Below are positions 9,601 through 17,341 of a DNA stretch of 64,000 nucleotides, piece by piece (the first letter of the stretch is position 1; the number at the start of each line of letters is the position of its first letter). The notes under the pieces were generated by a model. The model searched no databases. It saw only the letters and a program-made list of their open reading frames with translations, and was not told the DNA's origin. The position numbers and the translations under genes are program-made. The DNA comes from Harmothoe impar (Eukaryota > Annelida > Polychaeta > Phyllodocida > Polynoidae). The stretch lies in the NCBI GenBank assembly GCA_947462335.1, contig OX381720.1:44796654-44860653 (forward strand). Direction: 5' to 3'.

Positions 9601-10138
9601 TGCTTGCAGCCCTTTTTGCTTTATGTATACTAGCTAGAACACAATATACAAAGCAAAGATTTCCGCACCCTTTAATGTTTAGAATAGATTTCTTTTTTTC
9701 TAATATTTCCTTCACTTTATCTTTGTCTTGACCTCCTAAAGGATTATATTTGTACATGGACAGACGAAGTAGCAAAACTTCTTTCAAAAACCAGCCCGAG
9801 CCCATGTACAAGAATGCATCAAAGAAAGCTAAAATAGTAGAAAAGGATGATCTTATCATATCATCTATGTTGTATTTGGATAAAACTATCTGAATACAGC
9901 TTTGAAACCACGGTTTTATTTCAAAGTTTTCACTGGTATCCAGGTTATATTTCCCTAGGCATACATTCAAAGACAACTGGTACTTTATTCCTCCATTTTT
10001 TTTCTTCCATTTCATGATTTTCTTCTTAATCTTTATCATATTTTTGTGCAGGAAAAGGTGTGGATCATATTTAGTGTGTGCAGGAAAAATATCATATTCC
10101 CTTATCATATTTCCTATGGCTTTCCTAACTCTCATCTT
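6617..10138 (-). CDS. polB: Protein-primed family B DNA polymerase
   Basis: The replicative polymerase of the element, 1,173 aa from the first ATG at 10138 (a GTG three codons earlier also opens the frame). Exonuclease motifs are intact: Exo I YADFETYS (near residue 345), Exo II HNSMQFDSH (near 498) and Exo III YLKIDVLLLCDVF (near 645). Polymerase motifs are A (DCNNLYGYSM, near 735), B (NNSAFGKTM, near 903) and C (YTDTDSL, near 996). Between Exo I and Exo II sits a treble-clef/HNH-like insert (CYICN...DHAH...CNRCN), which is common in Maverick polymerases. A C2H2-like finger lies near residue 290. The large N-terminal region would contain the terminal protein. The start overlaps the penton gene by 14 bases. 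Confidence 0.96.
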   Translation of the reverse strand, partial: KMRVRKAIGNMIREYDIFPAHTKYDPHLFLHKNMIKIKKKIMKWKKKNGGIKYQLSLNVCLGKYNLDTSENFEIKPWFQSCIQIVLSKYNIDDMIRSSFSTILAFFDAFLYMGSGWFLKEVLLLRLSMYKYNPLGGQDKDKVKEILEKKKSILNIKGCGNLCFVYCVLASIHKAKRAASRGSTYAPFLNELDISSITFPVKLSEINKFEKKNCISINVFGMFQRDTGSFQPYPMYISTFSSTELTQTERSNGRGEIHVDLLLYKDHYYLIRDLHMFIRPFFYHTTRYYCRKCLLSFCEKERYNSHIRNSCHQMSYTGQAYILPEAGANLKFADHKKKVKAPFIIYADFETYSKKMEEKTKRGMSEIKTEHKLNAFGAIMLSKYDIYSQTPFLYVGHNVIQKFVSYLHQKRAEISYILQHKRKTISLTSEDIIRITNQKKCYICNIPFRDGTTRKVLDHAHIGREGSGRDVNYACNRCNLTYTSLRMDQITIPIVIHNSMQFDSHFLIQKLYKYIEKNVRVLARSSEKFLTLSFENFHVIDSFQFLPTSLSKLADILSQNDFSDFVQTRRHIEKKELLPYVTRKGVMCYDYIDSWKKLCEIKLPPIEQFYNTLTKQHLPESEYQHAVYMFNVLQCRNLKDYLKEYLKIDVLLLCDVFESFRNKAITYYNLDPAKYLTAPALSYQAMLKYTGVTLELITDTEMYHFIEDGIRGGITNVGRRMARTESTQDRIIYLDCNNLYGYSMCEFLPFSAFQWVQQDEIENFDVEHVRQDNDIGYILEVTLLYPNEIHEQHDSYPLAPEKQVIQFEDLSHYAKKILFHSRIKYRRSGKKLICNLKKKVKYILHYRNLQLYLKLGMKILKIHRILCFRQSPWMKCYIDFNNEKRKQATSSFDREFFKLMNNSAFGKTMENVKKRKNMRLVSDKKICKKLIEKPTFHSLHIFDKDYVGIQYHKESILLNKPIYIGFTILELSKCHMYSFHYNTMLPMFYDTNIELLYTDTDSLIYLIQDENYISKMQHMNHHFDFSNLDEQHPLHCTQNKKVLGKFKDESAGQEICEFIALRPKMYSILYKSGAEEKRVKGVKKSAIDEMRHTLFRETLLQKKFVYKTFDTIRSLKHKVYILSQKKLSLSPFEDKRYLLQDGVHSMAYGNCKIPILSDKIVTDNFFTSKRMKTL

Positions 10139-11063
10139 GATCACCAATTTTTCGGAAATGCAACACTAGATATACCGTTCCATACTCAAATTTAACTGGT
10201 TCACCCGTTGTGTCGCATATTTTTATTTCTATTTCTTGTATTTCACTTTTTTTTATTTTCTTGTAGTATGGTGCAGTGAACACTTCTTTTATATCTGAGC
10301 CAAATTCACCAGTGCATCGAATAGTCCTGAGAAGAGGTACTTGCTGGTTTCCCACTATTTCATTTGATACTATATTGCTGTATATAAAAATATTAGAAGT
10401 AGTTTTTAATGTAGGTACTCCATCAGCACAAAATCCAATGTAGTTCTTCTTGTGCAGAGCAGGGTTCATCAAAAATTCGTAATCATTTAATGTAGCAAGA
10501 ACTGCACCACTGAATGATATAGTACCTTGTTCAATTTCACTGCCTTTTGCTCTTTCTAATCTCAGCAGAGATGCTAATTCACTTGATATAGTAATTCTAT
10601 CACCTCTTCCTACATGTAGTACAGGTTTTAAATTCTGTGTTTCCATGTCCATGTATGGTTCTCTTGAAACGCGCATGTAATCTTCATTTTCGTATCGATC
10701 AATAGATTTCATAGTTCTATTGATACTATGTAGTAAAGACTGTATTGTATCAAAATTTCCATAAGGGATTCTCTTTATTTTATATCTTTTTCCTGTTGTT
10801 ATATCATCTAAAGACTTAATTTTATCTACTCCAGGTTTTTTCTGAAATTCATTTCTTTCTATAGTTATTGTTCTATCTCTTTCCGGCTTTTCTGGGATAT
10901 CATACCAAGACAGAGGTAAGTTAACTTCTACCACTCCTACCTCCCACTCACCGCTCAGTCTTAAAGTAGACGGCATGTTGACATAATAGTGACTTGTCTT
11001 GTTTTCTCTAGAAGGATGAATTGTATTGGAAGGAAGACCAACAAAAAAGCTGTTCACATACAT
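10125..11063 (-). CDS. Penton-like minor capsid protein (single jelly roll)
   Basis: A 312-aa protein from ATG 11063. The N-terminal part 'GEWEVGVVEVNLPLSWYDI' and the C-terminal 'FEYGTVYLVLHFRK' are hallmark segments of the Maverick minor capsid (penton) family, which plugs the five-fold vertices of the capsid. Between them come alternating strands including NIFIYSNIVSNEIVG and LLRTIRCTGEFG. The length is normal for the family. The gene ends inside the polymerase start and has a TGAGATAAA motif 48 bases upstream, matching the other virion genes. Confidence 0.85.
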   Translation of the reverse strand: MYVNSFFVGLPSNTIHPSRENKTSHYYVNMPSTLRLSGEWEVGVVEVNLPLSWYDIPEKPERDRTITIERNEFQKKPGVDKIKSLDDITTGKRYKIKRIPYGNFDTIQSLLHSINRTMKSIDRYENEDYMRVSREPYMDMETQNLKPVLHVGRGDRITISSELASLLRLERAKGSEIEQGTISFSGAVLATLNDYEFLMNPALHKKNYIGFCADGVPTLKTTSNIFIYSNIVSNEIVGNQQVPLLRTIRCTGEFGSDIKEVFTAPYYKKIKKSEIQEIEIKICDTTGEPVKFEYGTVYLVLHFRKIGDQDES

Positions 11064-11110
11064 TTTATTTTATTCTCCTGTGCTGTATCAATTTCACATG
11101 CTGTTGTACT

Positions 11111-11120
11111 TTTATCTCAG
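11111..11120 (-). promoter_or_regulatory. Shared upstream motif before the penton gene
   Basis: Minus-strand CTGAGATAAA lies 48 bases before the ATG at 11063, just after the stop of the next gene. Confidence 0.45.
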
Positions 11121-11126
11121 GCTAAA

Positions 11127-11924
11127 TTATTTGTACATTGTCTGGCATCTCTGTTCCTTTTTACACCACTTCAAATATTCCTTTTCGCATTGTATGATAC
11201 CATTCCACCAACTCATATTACAATATACACATCTTTTTTGTGCTGTACGTTTACTTTTTTCCAGGAAATCTATGAAACAAGGTACATGAACAGGTTTGTT
11301 GCAACAGGTCATATATATCATATTGAAATTATTTTTTCTACATACAAGTAATGTTTCACATAACATGCACATGTAGTATGCAGAACAAAAAATATATTTC
11401 TTTCTCCTTTCCATGTCTCGTATTTTCTTTCCTAAGCGTGACGTGATATATTCTGTTGCATCAACATACACATGGTACTCCTTCCCTTTAGGCTTCATCA
11501 TTTGTATTATATCTTCTTTTTTACACTTGTTCAAATGGTTGCAAGCAAATTGTATTAAGTTTGAACTGCATGTATGATCATATCCCAGCAAAGTAATGGA
11601 TGTTTTTATTGCATACGGTATTTTCATCAAGTCTACACTCATGATATCTGATATATGTTCAAAGATAAAGGAACACTGGAAATAAGAAGCAAAAAACAAT
11701 ACAGCTTGTATGTCTATCCTGCTCAATGGAATAATACAATATGCCATAGACAGAGCTTGGAAGATATTGCTGCACTGCTGTACAGACATGTATTTCTGAC
11801 ATGGGAAATCAACTTTAATTTCTTTTTCTCTCCCTTGGCTTTGTTTGTTTTGATAAAATGTGTTAAGGCAAGACACATATTGTATACGATCATTCAAAAG
11901 TGCATTGTTTACATATATATACAT
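11127..11924 (-). CDS. Cys-rich RING-like protein, paralogue A
   Basis: A 265-aa protein from ATG 11924. The C-terminal 70 residues carry a zinc-finger-like pattern, CMLCETLLVC...TCCNKPVHVPC...F...CVYCNMSWW. This could fold like a RING or treble-clef domain. The N-terminal two thirds are hydrophobic and helical. Its layout and many residues are shared with the next gene at 11940-12794, including IP..IK, the CC.....C...F and C..C....W patterns. The two therefore arose by tandem duplication. No cellular or viral family is recognised. RING-like domains in viruses often act as ubiquitin ligases, but nothing here proves that. Confidence 0.65.
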   Translation of the reverse strand: MYIYVNNALLNDRIQYVSCLNTFYQNKQSQGREKEIKVDFPCQKYMSVQQCSNIFQALSMAYCIIPLSRIDIQAVLFFASYFQCSFIFEHISDIMSVDLMKIPYAIKTSITLLGYDHTCSSNLIQFACNHLNKCKKEDIIQMMKPKGKEYHVYVDATEYITSRLGKKIRDMERRKKYIFCSAYYMCMLCETLLVCRKNNFNMIYMTCCNKPVHVPCFIDFLEKSKRTAQKRCVYCNMSWWNGIIQCEKEYLKWCKKEQRCQTMYK

Positions 11925-11939
11925 TATAGCATATATAGC

Positions 11940-12794
11940 TCAGTTTTCCTTGCAGAAAAAAGAATACCTGTCTTTTATCATACGTTTTCTCAACCTTTTG
12001 TATCTCTTTCTCACCCATTTGATCATAGCTTTACCACAAGCAGGTTTCCCCAATTTCCATTTTATCCCACAATCTTTACAGCGAATAAAGTCACTTTGCT
12101 GTAAGAAGCTTCTGTACAAGAAATTTGTATAGCAGATACAGTTAGCTGGTGCTTTACAACAAGACATACGTGAAACAGAAATATCAGGAGGTATTCTAGT
12201 GGCTACATGCCTCTCACCACATGCTGCACACATATAACTTAATTCTTTTGTGTCATATTGATGTAATTCTAGCTTGTATTCTATTTCTTCTCTTATCTTG
12301 CTGCTGTCATATAAGGAATATATATTACTTGGATGTGATAAGTTAGGATCATTGTACATGTCATCTAGTATGCTTTGTACAGATGGGCGCTCTATGAAAT
12401 CTGCAGTAAACCATAGTAGTTTACTCATGTATGTCTCATGTGCAGATTTAGTGTAACACACTACTTTTAATATGTCAGGTATCTCATGTAACTTGTTCAG
12501 TGCTCTGTAATATATGTACTTAAAAAGAAAGTGAGAGTGGAAAAAGGAAGAAAACAGGACGATAGATTCAATCTCTTGTACTTTATCAAACATGGTATGA
12601 CACTCTACATCACTCAATGATAAATATGTAAGAAATAGAGTACACATTTCCACCGACAATAAGGGATGTATAGGTACTTCTATTTCCAATTGAAAGAGAG
12701 GTCTATGTATGATATGGTAGAAATCGAAGTAGTAGGCAAAGTACAGGCATCTTTCAGCTAGCAATGATACATCTAGAATTGCACGGGTCCACAT
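11940..12794 (-). CDS. Cys-rich RING-like protein, paralogue B
   Basis: A 284-aa protein from ATG 12794, 15 bases from paralogue A. The C-terminal block reads CAACGERH...SCCKAPANCICYTNFL...RCKDCGIKW, aligning cysteine for cysteine with the neighbour. The middle (IVLFSSFFHSHFLFKYI ... EIPDILK) also aligns. The C-terminus is basic (KRYKRLRKR), which the sister lacks in this form. Divergence between the pair is high, so the duplication is old. Function unknown. Confidence 0.65.
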   Translation of the reverse strand: MWTRAILDVSLLAERCLYFAYYFDFYHIIHRPLFQLEIEVPIHPLLSVEMCTLFLTYLSLSDVECHTMFDKVQEIESIVLFSSFFHSHFLFKYIYYRALNKLHEIPDILKVVCYTKSAHETYMSKLLWFTADFIERPSVQSILDDMYNDPNLSHPSNIYSLYDSSKIREEIEYKLELHQYDTKELSYMCAACGERHVATRIPPDISVSRMSCCKAPANCICYTNFLYRSFLQQSDFIRCKDCGIKWKLGKPACGKAMIKWVRKRYKRLRKRMIKDRYSFFCKEN

Positions 12795-12908
12795 CTTACT
12801 GCTTCCTGTTAGGAATAGATTGAACGTTTATGTTACAACTATGTGTATGATAATTATATAACATACCATATTCCCTTATGTATTTTGTCTAACATGCAAG
12901 AAGACATG

Positions 12909-14021
12909 CTATATTAGAGGGTGTGCTCTGGTGATATGTTGAAGCAGCAACATAGGACTCTCTTCTGCAAATGTACAATATCGACACACAAAAATACAGC
13001 GTCTACTTTCACTGATGCATACACTTCCCATATAACTGTATAGTTCATTACATGATGCACATTCTGTATTATATAGTATGGTAGGTGTTTGGTCTATGGT
13101 CATTTTATTGTGTGCCATTTCCCTGATATGTGCTATCTGATGCCCTATTTCCCTAATTTCTCTCTTCCTCTGTTGTCTTTCTGCCCTAACTGACTCCTGT
13201 TCTACCTGCTCTGCTGTTGGCTGTTCTATTTGCTCTGCTGTTGGCTGTTCTACCTGCTGTCCTGTTGACTGTTCTACCTGCTCTGCTGTTGACTGTTCTA
13301 CCTGCTCTGCTGTTGACTGTTCTACCTGCTCTGCTGTTGACTGCCTTACCTGCTCTGCTCTTGGCACCCCAAGTGCTTTACCAACTAACTTCTTTCTCAT
13401 GGCTGCTCCATGCACTGGACATTGAGTCATAGAAGTAATACATGGATCTAAAGAAGGAAAAGTGGAAGTGGAAGTTGTGCAATAATTTTCATCATCAGAA
13501 TGATATATTTCCTCTTCATATATTTTGCCCTGTTTTGGCAAGGTAGAGTCAGTTGGAGTGGTAGGTTCTGAACTGGCTCTCTTCCTGGTACCTGCTGAGT
13601 CATTGGAATGTGGTACATGCATGGCAAGCTGGAGTGGAGGGTAAATGTTAGATATGCGGTTTATCACCCTTTGCACACTGTCTATCACATGAGTCATTGT
13701 TGTTTCATTGTCACAAGTAGTAGAGAGATCTAATGGTGAATCTTGCACGGTACTATGCTCTGCATCCTGCGGTCCTCCTTCTGTCATGCTCTGCTCCAAC
13801 ACTATGTGTGGAACAGGAGGCATGTTGTGATGCATCATATGACTCTGCTGTGCAGAAAATATGGATGATGCAGGATAAGGAGGGGGAGGAGGTAGAGGAT
13901 GCATTTCACAACCTGGTTTAGGTTGTGCTATACGAGAAACTGGAGGTAGTACTTCGTGCAGCATCATCGGTATGGTATGTCTCGCTGTGATTTGAGATGT
14001 TTTGCTTGTTGTATCCACCAT
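12909..14021 (-). CDS. Proline/glutamine-rich protein with PPxY, PxDLS and C2H2 finger
   Basis: A 370-aa, largely disordered protein from ATG 14021. Visible short motifs are PPPY at residues 46-49 (consensus for NEDD4-type WW domains), PLDLS at residues 96-100 (consensus for the co-repressor CtBP), an acidic patch YHSDDEN near residue 175, and an eight-residue VEQSTAEQ repeat near 221-275. At the C-terminus is a canonical C2H2 finger, CxxC-x12-H-x4-H (CRYC...QHITRAH). A second CxxC precedes the finger. The mix resembles viral regulators that recruit host factors, such as adenovirus E1A, although no LxCxE motif is present. No homologue is recognised. Confidence 0.6.
   Translation of the reverse strand: MVDTTSKTSQITARHTIPMMLHEVLPPVSRIAQPKPGCEMHPLPPPPPYPASSIFSAQQSHMMHHNMPPVPHIVLEQSMTEGGPQDAEHSTVQDSPLDLSTTCDNETTMTHVIDSVQRVINRISNIYPPLQLAMHVPHSNDSAGTRKRASSEPTTPTDSTLPKQGKIYEEEIYHSDDENYCTTSTSTFPSLDPCITSMTQCPVHGAAMRKKLVGKALGVPRAEQVRQSTAEQVEQSTAEQVEQSTAEQVEQSTGQQVEQPTAEQIEQPTAEQVEQESVRAERQQRKREIREIGHQIAHIREMAHNKMTIDQTPTILYNTECASCNELYSYMGSVCISESRRCIFVCRYCTFAEESPMLLLQHITRAHPLI
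13203..13370. repeat. 24-bp minisatellite inside a coding region
   Basis: Seven imperfect copies of a 24-base unit encode the VEQSTAEQ octapeptide. Copy number is a multiple of a codon-preserving unit, so length variation would keep the frame. Confidence 0.8.
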
Positions 14022-14103
14022 ATTGTATACTTCCTGTGGTATGAAACAATGTATATGTTAAGTAACATCTCTACAACATTTATCACAGCAGAATTAACCA
14101 GAT

Positions 14104-15510
14104 TTACTTTATACTTTTTTTCTTTTTTTTTGCTACACTATTTCGAGGTCCTCTTCTGTCCTTTGTACATTTTAATACAGCTAAGGAACAATGCTGTGGG
14201 CATCTGTGGCAGGTCTCAATGTTCTCTGGAAGCGTATTTGCTTCCAGCACCTCTGCATGCCTACGGAGTCTTTCTACTACAGTCATGATATATTTTATGT
14301 TCTCTTGGTTGACAGCAATTTCATCTTTAAACAAAGTTGCCATGGGAATAAAATGATGTAATTTTTTTACTGCATCAGCACATTGCACTTTAACTTTTGA
14401 ACTTAACTTTGTTTTTTTGACACACGGATTATGTTCTAATTTTGGCATATCTTCTGCTTCACTGTCTGATAATTGTAAGTCTTCTTTCAGGAAATCAAAC
14501 TCTGCTTCTTCACCTAACCGTCTTTTCTTATGTAAGGTATTTTCCACCCCTTCTGCACCTTTTCTTTTGTCATGTGTTATCTCATTTTTGTGTGCTGTGG
14601 ATGAAATCTTTTCATTTTCACTGTCTGATGTGCTGGAGTGATGTATTTTTGATTCTACCATAGGAGTAGCATGCTTTATTTTACTTACTTTTTTTATTTT
14701 TTTATTTTCTCTGTTTTGCTTAAACAAAAAGTGATCTTCACTGTCTGATGTATCATTACATATATATTTCCTTGACTTGAATGACTTCTTCTTTTTTTTC
14801 CTATTTTCATTTATGTCTTTATTTTTGTTTTCACTGTCAGTATCGGATAAATTAGAATTGTTTCGAACACTCTGAATAGAAGAAGTCGAATCATACTCTG
14901 TTGCATGGTTTGTTACATCCTTCTCATCTTCTGAATCTTTTTGTGATGAAGCTGTTGCAAAATATTTTTTTTTATTTTGTTCTGTATGTCTGATAGTTTG
15001 CTGGAAGATATCTGACTTCATCTCTTCTACTTCATTTGTATCACTGTTCCATTTTAGTGATATAGCTTTACCATTTCTCATACTGCAGCTAACAGGGAGG
15101 AACTCAATAGATCTGAAGTCGGGATATATCATTTTCAATCTAATTCCTACTACTTCGCAAATGCATTCTAATATTATACTATGTGGAGAAAGCAGATCAG
15201 AAGTTATTGCAGCCTCATTTCTAGTAATATAATGACCATACATTGTCCTATATTCTGTTTCTTTTTTCATGTAACCTGAAACAGAATCTACAGCCTCTTG
15301 AGTCAAGGCAGGAATGATGCTATGTATTATATCATATAGGAAAGACGAGGAATTATTCTTGTACTGTTCCTTTGTATATTGTATGATATGGAAGAAACAG
15401 TGTTCTACATTACTACCCACTTTTTCCCAAAACATATGGTTTTCCTTTGTCTGCTGACATAGTATATTTAGTATAATACTCAAAATTTGATGGATATGTG
15501 TTTCCTTCAT
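14104..15510 (-). CDS. Protein with helical N-domain and long acidic/basic disordered tail
   Basis: A 468-aa protein from ATG 15510. Residues 1-165 look folded (for example IIHSIIPALTQEAVDSV, ILECICEVVGIRLKMI). Residues 180-390 are a Ser/Asp/Glu/Lys-rich tail with repeated SDSE-type clusters (possible CK2 sites) and nuclear-localisation-like KKKKKSFKSRK. The last 60 residues are more ordered, with LKCTKDRRGPRN and a Lys-rich end. The start of the folded part (SNVEHCFFHII) faintly recalls the Cys box of OTU proteases, but the match is too weak to name it. Function unknown; nuclear location is likely. Confidence 0.55.
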   Translation of the reverse strand: MKETHIHQILSIILNILCQQTKENHMFWEKVGSNVEHCFFHIIQYTKEQYKNNSSSFLYDIIHSIIPALTQEAVDSVSGYMKKETEYRTMYGHYITRNEAAITSDLLSPHSIILECICEVVGIRLKMIYPDFRSIEFLPVSCSMRNGKAISLKWNSDTNEVEEMKSDIFQQTIRHTEQNKKKYFATASSQKDSEDEKDVTNHATEYDSTSSIQSVRNNSNLSDTDSENKNKDINENRKKKKKSFKSRKYICNDTSDSEDHFLFKQNRENKKIKKVSKIKHATPMVESKIHHSSTSDSENEKISSTAHKNEITHDKRKGAEGVENTLHKKRRLGEEAEFDFLKEDLQLSDSEAEDMPKLEHNPCVKKTKLSSKVKVQCADAVKKLHHFIPMATLFKDEIAVNQENIKYIMTVVERLRRHAEVLEANTLPENIETCHRCPQHCSLAVLKCTKDRRGPRNSVAKKKKKSIK

Positions 15511-15578
15511 GTTTATGTCAAAGGGATGGATAATTTATATCTGACAGCACTTTGCTGCAATAATAGCAGGGGAATATT

Positions 15579-16196
15579 TTACATGGAGGATATAATTTTA
15601 TTTATTTCCGAGCAAAGTTGAAGAAATAAAGTAGGGTCCTTTGTTATACAACTACCTCTAAAGTTATGTGATAATGTCAATGTAATATCAGGATGTAATA
15701 TCCTAAAACTAGATAGGAAAATTATGTTGGAATGCAGGTTTTCATTGTATGCTAACCATACAGATTCAATTGCATTTGATTCTTTTATTTTAAAATTATA
15801 TTTACTTTTCAAGTTCTGTTCTAACTGTAAAAAGAGTTGTACAAACTTAATACATTTCTGTTCCAAAGAAACGTCAACACTTATTTGAATATTAACTATA
15901 TCTACTGTTAATATCCTAGATTGAGGGTTGGAATATATATTTAGTATATTGCTGCAACTTTCTGCAACAAATTTCTCTATGTCATGTAAAACAATATTAA
16001 AAGAATTTTTTACAAACAAATACACCCAGCCGTTCTTTGTTACTTTAATAGAATAATTGTTTCTACGTATGTTGACAGACCCTCGGTATTCAGTTGCCCC
16101 CTTTTCTTTCAATACTATATTCTCTATATCAATATTCTTTCTAGGAATGCAAGATACAAGTAATATGATATTATTAGTACAATAATGAATAGACAT
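15579..16196 (-). CDS. Candidate divergent TATA-binding-protein-like protein
   Basis: A 205-aa protein from ATG 16196 (the open frame extends nine codons further to a GTG). It divides into two halves of about 90 residues with the same order of elements. Half one: NNIILLVSCIP, IDIENIVL, EYRGSVNIRRNNYSI, GWVYLFVKN, then helix IEKFVAESCSNIL. Half two: VDIVNIQISVDVS, helix, ESNAIESVWLAYN, NIIFLSSF, then a helix ending CSEINKII. Strand 'NI..S.D', helix, strand, 'I.F.S', helix is the repeat pattern of the TBP saddle, and TBP-like proteins are known from several large DNA viruses. This is my inference from secondary-structure pattern and spacing; sequence identity is low. The adjacent PC4-like gene makes a viral transcription role plausible. 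Confidence 0.4.
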   Translation of the reverse strand: MSIHYCTNNIILLVSCIPRKNIDIENIVLKEKGATEYRGSVNIRRNNYSIKVTKNGWVYLFVKNSFNIVLHDIEKFVAESCSNILNIYSNPQSRILTVDIVNIQISVDVSLEQKCIKFVQLFLQLEQNLKSKYNFKIKESNAIESVWLAYNENLHSNIIFLSSFRILHPDITLTLSHNFRGSCITKDPTLFLQLCSEINKIISSM

Positions 16197-16243
16197 GCAT
16201 GTGTTAAAGTAGATAAATTTCACACAACTATTGTCCTTTCAGC

Positions 16244-16594
16244 TTATTCTTCAAATTCTTCAAATGGCTGAAGAATGGGTTGGATATTTATTGCAGGTAA
16301 ATCCTCATATTGAAATGTGGTAATGGACAGTCCGTGATGCTGATGTTCGCATATGGCACGGAACAGAGTAGTGATAGAAGGGTCTGGATTACAGTCAAGA
16401 ACTACTTCTTGTATGTAAGGTAAAAGACAAGGTGTTATGACACAATGCAAGAAGTGAGTGAATGGTGAGGAGTCTATGTTGAGGAAAATACGGTTCACTT
16501 CGAAGCAGCAGGTATGGCAGCGGCATTCCCGACCATTTTGTGTTACAAATACCATACAAGGCATGACAGCAATGAATATTTCTATATGACACAC
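16244..16594 (-). CDS. Short ORF, perhaps 3' exon of an early gene
   Basis: The frame is open for 117 codons but begins at a GTG. The first ATG is at residue 11 (MPCMVFV). The C-terminus is ordered and acidic (PILQPFEEFEE). Just upstream on the minus strand are AG acceptor candidates, including a strong pyrimidine-rich CTTTCTCTTTTCAG at about 16700. This suggests that the true start lies in a spliced upstream exon. A second overlapping frame (16395-16790) could compete. It may therefore be a spliced gene or only a chance ORF. Confidence 0.3.
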   Translation of the reverse strand: MCHIEIFIAVMPCMVFVTQNGRECRCHTCCFEVNRIFLNIDSSPFTHFLHCVITPCLLPYIQEVVLDCNPDPSITTLFRAICEHQHHGLSITTFQYEDLPAINIQPILQPFEEFEE

Positions 16595-16752
16595 AAGATA
16601 GAAGCTGTTTGCACCATTTCAATTCACTGCTTTCTTCTGTGCAACAGGTAAGATTTAGATACAGCGGTAGTATGGTAGTGTGGCACCGCTGATATGCTGA
16701 AAAGAGAAAGGATACATGTGTTAAGTAACATGTATAATAAGTACTACTGTAT

Positions 16753-16920
16753 AATTTGATAATATATATATATATATTTATATGCAACAATTGTTAAATG
16801 ATCTACCCAAATAGGTAAATACAGGATATGGAAAATGTACAATTTGATATATATATATATATATTTATATGTAACAATTATTATATGATCTGTCCAAAAA
16901 GATAAATACAGGATGTGGAA
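16753..16920. repeat. AT-rich 88-bp tandem duplication
   Basis: Two copies offset by 88 bases, each an (AT)n run followed by a similar GTAAATACAGGATATGG-like segment. This lies at the edge of the gene-dense part of the element. Confidence 0.75.
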
Positions 16921-17341
16921 CAAAAGAGTAGTGACTAATCGTCTTTTATGTTGTAGTAATATATGCTGCAAGATAAGTTTACAAATTAACTTACTTTGTA
17001 CAATAGAGTATACAGCTGACGGGAGGAGGTGACTGAGTACTGAAGAAGATCTGTATTTGTGTTGTCTCACAGCTAACAGCTGTGTTTGTGTTGTCTCACG
17101 GCTGTTCTACTATTGTATCTCGTCTTCCTGCAAAGAAAAATAAATCAGTGAATTCTTATGCAAAAAATATTGTGTAACTTGTTACTTGCACTAAAATAAA
17201 TACTGAATATTTATTACTTTAAGTTAAAATTTAAACTTTAGAAATTTACAAAATCAAATAAAATTTATTTACAAACAATTGGCACAGACTAAATACATGT
17301 AAGGTACAGGGGGACCATCATAGGACGTTTACATGACATTC
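16921..17341. other. Non-coding AT-rich gap
   Basis: No supported gene. It has a repeated ACAGCTGTGTTTGTGTTGTCTCAC-like phrase around 17050-17100 and a very AT-rich tail before the tRNA-like array. Confidence 0.6.

Larger units (their letters stand above)
1..16700 (-). mobile_element. Maverick/Polinton (adintovirus-like) integrated element, left end outside the window
   Basis: One continuous block of about 17 minus-strand ORFs carries the diagnostic Maverick set: protein-primed DNA polymerase B, RVE integrase, FtsK/HerA-type packaging ATPase, double-jelly-roll major capsid protein and penton-like minor capsid protein. Genes are separated by tens of bases or overlap by 8-14 bases, as in viruses. 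None shows a frameshift or stop, so the insertion looks young or still functional. The adenain-type protease usually found in these elements is absent and probably lies beyond base 1. The right boundary is a guess at the end of the last minus-strand ORF. No terminal inverted repeat can be matched because the left end is missing, and the element may extend towards 25 kb. Confidence 0.9.

Noticed and set aside
10139..10147. GTG start three codons upstream of the polymerase ATG
   Set aside because: Eukaryotic and Maverick genes start at ATG, so the ATG at 10138 was preferred.
13217..13432. Plus-strand ORF of Leu/Val/Ala repeats (LPALLLTV)
   Set aside because: It is the antisense reading of the VEQSTAEQ minisatellite in the minus-strand gene.
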